The notes beneath the pieces are model-generated. The model worked only from the letters and a program-made list of their open reading frames with translations. It did not search any database and was not told the origin of the DNA. 64,000 nucleotides of DNA from CAMYOC01 sp963704875 (GTDB lineage: Bacteria; Pseudomonadota; Gammaproteobacteria; Steroidobacterales; XN24), in NCBI GenBank assembly GCA_963704875.1, contig CAVPIA010000008.1, forward strand, positions 434,001-498,000. The letters run 5' to 3'. Position numbers and translations under genes: made by a program. How positions within the stretch are numbered: the stretch's first letter is position 1; each line of letters begins with the position of its first letter. Positions 63,162 to 64,000 of this stretch are shown here, in pieces.

Positions 63162-64000
63162 GCAGACTCGCCACAACACACAGACCAGATTTGGACCGAC
63201 CAGGATCGGCAATCCGGGCAGCGGCGAGACGCTGGCTTGATAGCGAGGCCAGGTATGTCGATGACGCGGCAGCCGATCGTATCGACTGGCTTCGGGTATT
63301 GCCCTTCCTGCTGATGCACGTGGCTTGTCTGTCGGTGATTCTGGTCGGCTGGAGCCCGGTGGCGGTCACCGTCGCAGTCGCCTTGTATGCGCTGCGGATG
63401 CTCGCGATTACCGGCTTTTATCATCGCTATTTCTCGCACAAGACGTTTAAGACCTCGCGCCCGATGCAGTTCCTGTTCGCGGTGCTGGGTGCGTCAGCAG
63501 TGCAACGCGGGCCGCTGTGGTGGGCCGCGCACCACCGTCACCACCATGCACATGCGGATCAGGCAGACGACACCCATTCGCCTCGCCAGCGCGGCTTCTG
63601 GCACAGCCATGTCGCCTGGTTCATGAACCGCCGTAACCATCAGACCCGGCACAAACTGGTCAGGGATCTTTCGCGTTTTCCGGAACTGCGCTTCCTGGAC
63701 CGCTACGACATGCTGGTGCCAGTGCTGCTGGCGATCTCTCTGTTTCTGAGCGGAGTGCTGCTCGAGCGCGTCGCCCCCGGGCTCGGCACGAACGGCTGGC
63801 AGATGCTGGTATGGGGTTTCGTAATCTCTACCGTAGTGCTCTACCACGCGACCTTTACTGTCAATTCGCTGGCGCACACCTTCGGCCGACGACGCTATGC
63901 AACTCGGGATGACAGTCGCAACAACTTCTGGTTGGCGCTATTGACCTTCGGCGAGGGCTGGCACAACAACCATCACCACTATCCGGGCTCGGCGCGCCAG
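63158..64000 (+). CDS. Fatty-acid desaturase (partial, runs off the window)
   Basis: An open frame of 281 codons without a stop, GTG start at 63158 inside the lipocalin TGA. It has the three histidine boxes of membrane acyl-CoA delta-9-type desaturases in the right order: HRYFSH (residue about 90), HHRHHH (about 125) and HNNHHH (about 273), plus a conserved tryptophan before the second (LWWAAHHRHHH). About four membrane helices. Probably introduces the double bond on which the CFAS-like enzyme acts. The C-terminal ~100 residues lie outside. Confidence 0.9.
   Translation, partial: MSRLATTHRPDLDRPGSAIRAAARRWLDSEARYVDDAAADRIDWLRVLPFLLMHVACLSVILVGWSPVAVTVAVALYALRMLAITGFYHRYFSHKTFKTSRPMQFLFAVLGASAVQRGPLWWAAHHRHHHAHADQADDTHSPRQRGFWHSHVAWFMNRRNHQTRHKLVRDLSRFPELRFLDRYDMLVPVLLAISLFLSGVLLERVAPGLGTNGWQMLVWGFVISTVVLYHATFTVNSLAHTFGRRRYATRDDSRNNFWLALLTFGEGWHNNHHHYPGSARQ

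Overview
The window is a GC-rich, densely coded chromosomal segment from a free-living, aerobic gammaproteobacterium. That placement is inferred from gene content and order: mreBCD-mrdAB-mltB-rlpA-dacA-ybeD-lipB, lptD-surA-pdxA followed by ksgA and apaG-apaH, gatCAB, and a cobalamin-dependent metH. I see no rRNA, tRNA, CRISPR array, insertion sequence or prophage. Most genes sit in tight operons with ATGA/GTGA-type stop/start overlaps, and TTG or GTG starts are frequent.

Region 1 (1-13.3 kb) is sulfur amino acid metabolism with two housekeeping genes between. It holds a cysteine synthase-like enzyme, an overlapping cystathionine beta-synthase/cystathionine gamma-lyase-type pair (reverse transsulfuration), prmC-moeB, an AlaA-type aminotransferase, and a sahR-metF-metH operon. 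The first gene of that operon is an ArsR/methyltransferase fusion. A perfect 22-bp palindrome lies between and over the -35/-10 elements of its own promoter, which suggests feedback control of the methyl cycle by S-adenosylhomocysteine.

Region 2 (13.3-38.7 kb) is core genome: an amino-acid binding protein, hslO, the gatCAB amidotransferase, the rod-shape/peptidoglycan operon, lipB, murU, and the outer-membrane and ribosome cluster lptD-surA-pdxA / ksgA / apaG-apaH. Between pdxA and ksgA, a regulated cassette (haloacid dehalogenase, SDR, divergent TetR) interrupts the usual order. It has a symmetrical operator placed inside two overlapping divergent promoters.

Region 3 (38.7-46.7 kb) is an eight-gene kynurenine/2-aminomuconate operon (SDR, aminomuconate-semialdehyde dehydrogenase, 2-aminomuconate deaminase, 3-hydroxyanthranilate dioxygenase, ACMSD, cyclase-type formamidase, kynureninase, kynurenine monooxygenase). 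It would take N-formylkynurenine to 2-oxocrotonate-level intermediates. Tryptophan 2,3-dioxygenase is not in the window. The cyclase-type formamidase and the SDR both carry non-canonical active-site motifs.

Region 4 (46.7-58.1 kb) is a patchwork of small accessory genes: two GFA-type zinc proteins, SnoaL-like proteins, tandem cupins, an APC permease, an OmpA-domain envelope protein, a DksA/TraR zinc finger, GNAT, AlkA-type glycosylase, YaiI, DUF3144, a VOC protein, and an aquaporin followed closely by a beta-carbonic anhydrase.

Region 5 (58.1-64 kb, open at the right edge) is the most striking part. A MerR-family regulator with a complete adenosylcobalamin-photoreceptor signature (Wx9EH plus ExHxxG, as in CarH/LitR) heads a tight operon: a cyclopropane-fatty-acid-synthase-like methyltransferase, a DUF2878 membrane protein, a DUF1295 reductase-like membrane protein, a secreted DUF6134-like protein, a lipoprotein lipocalin and a fatty-acid desaturase that runs off the window. 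I infer a light- or photo-oxidation-responsive membrane-lipid remodelling module.
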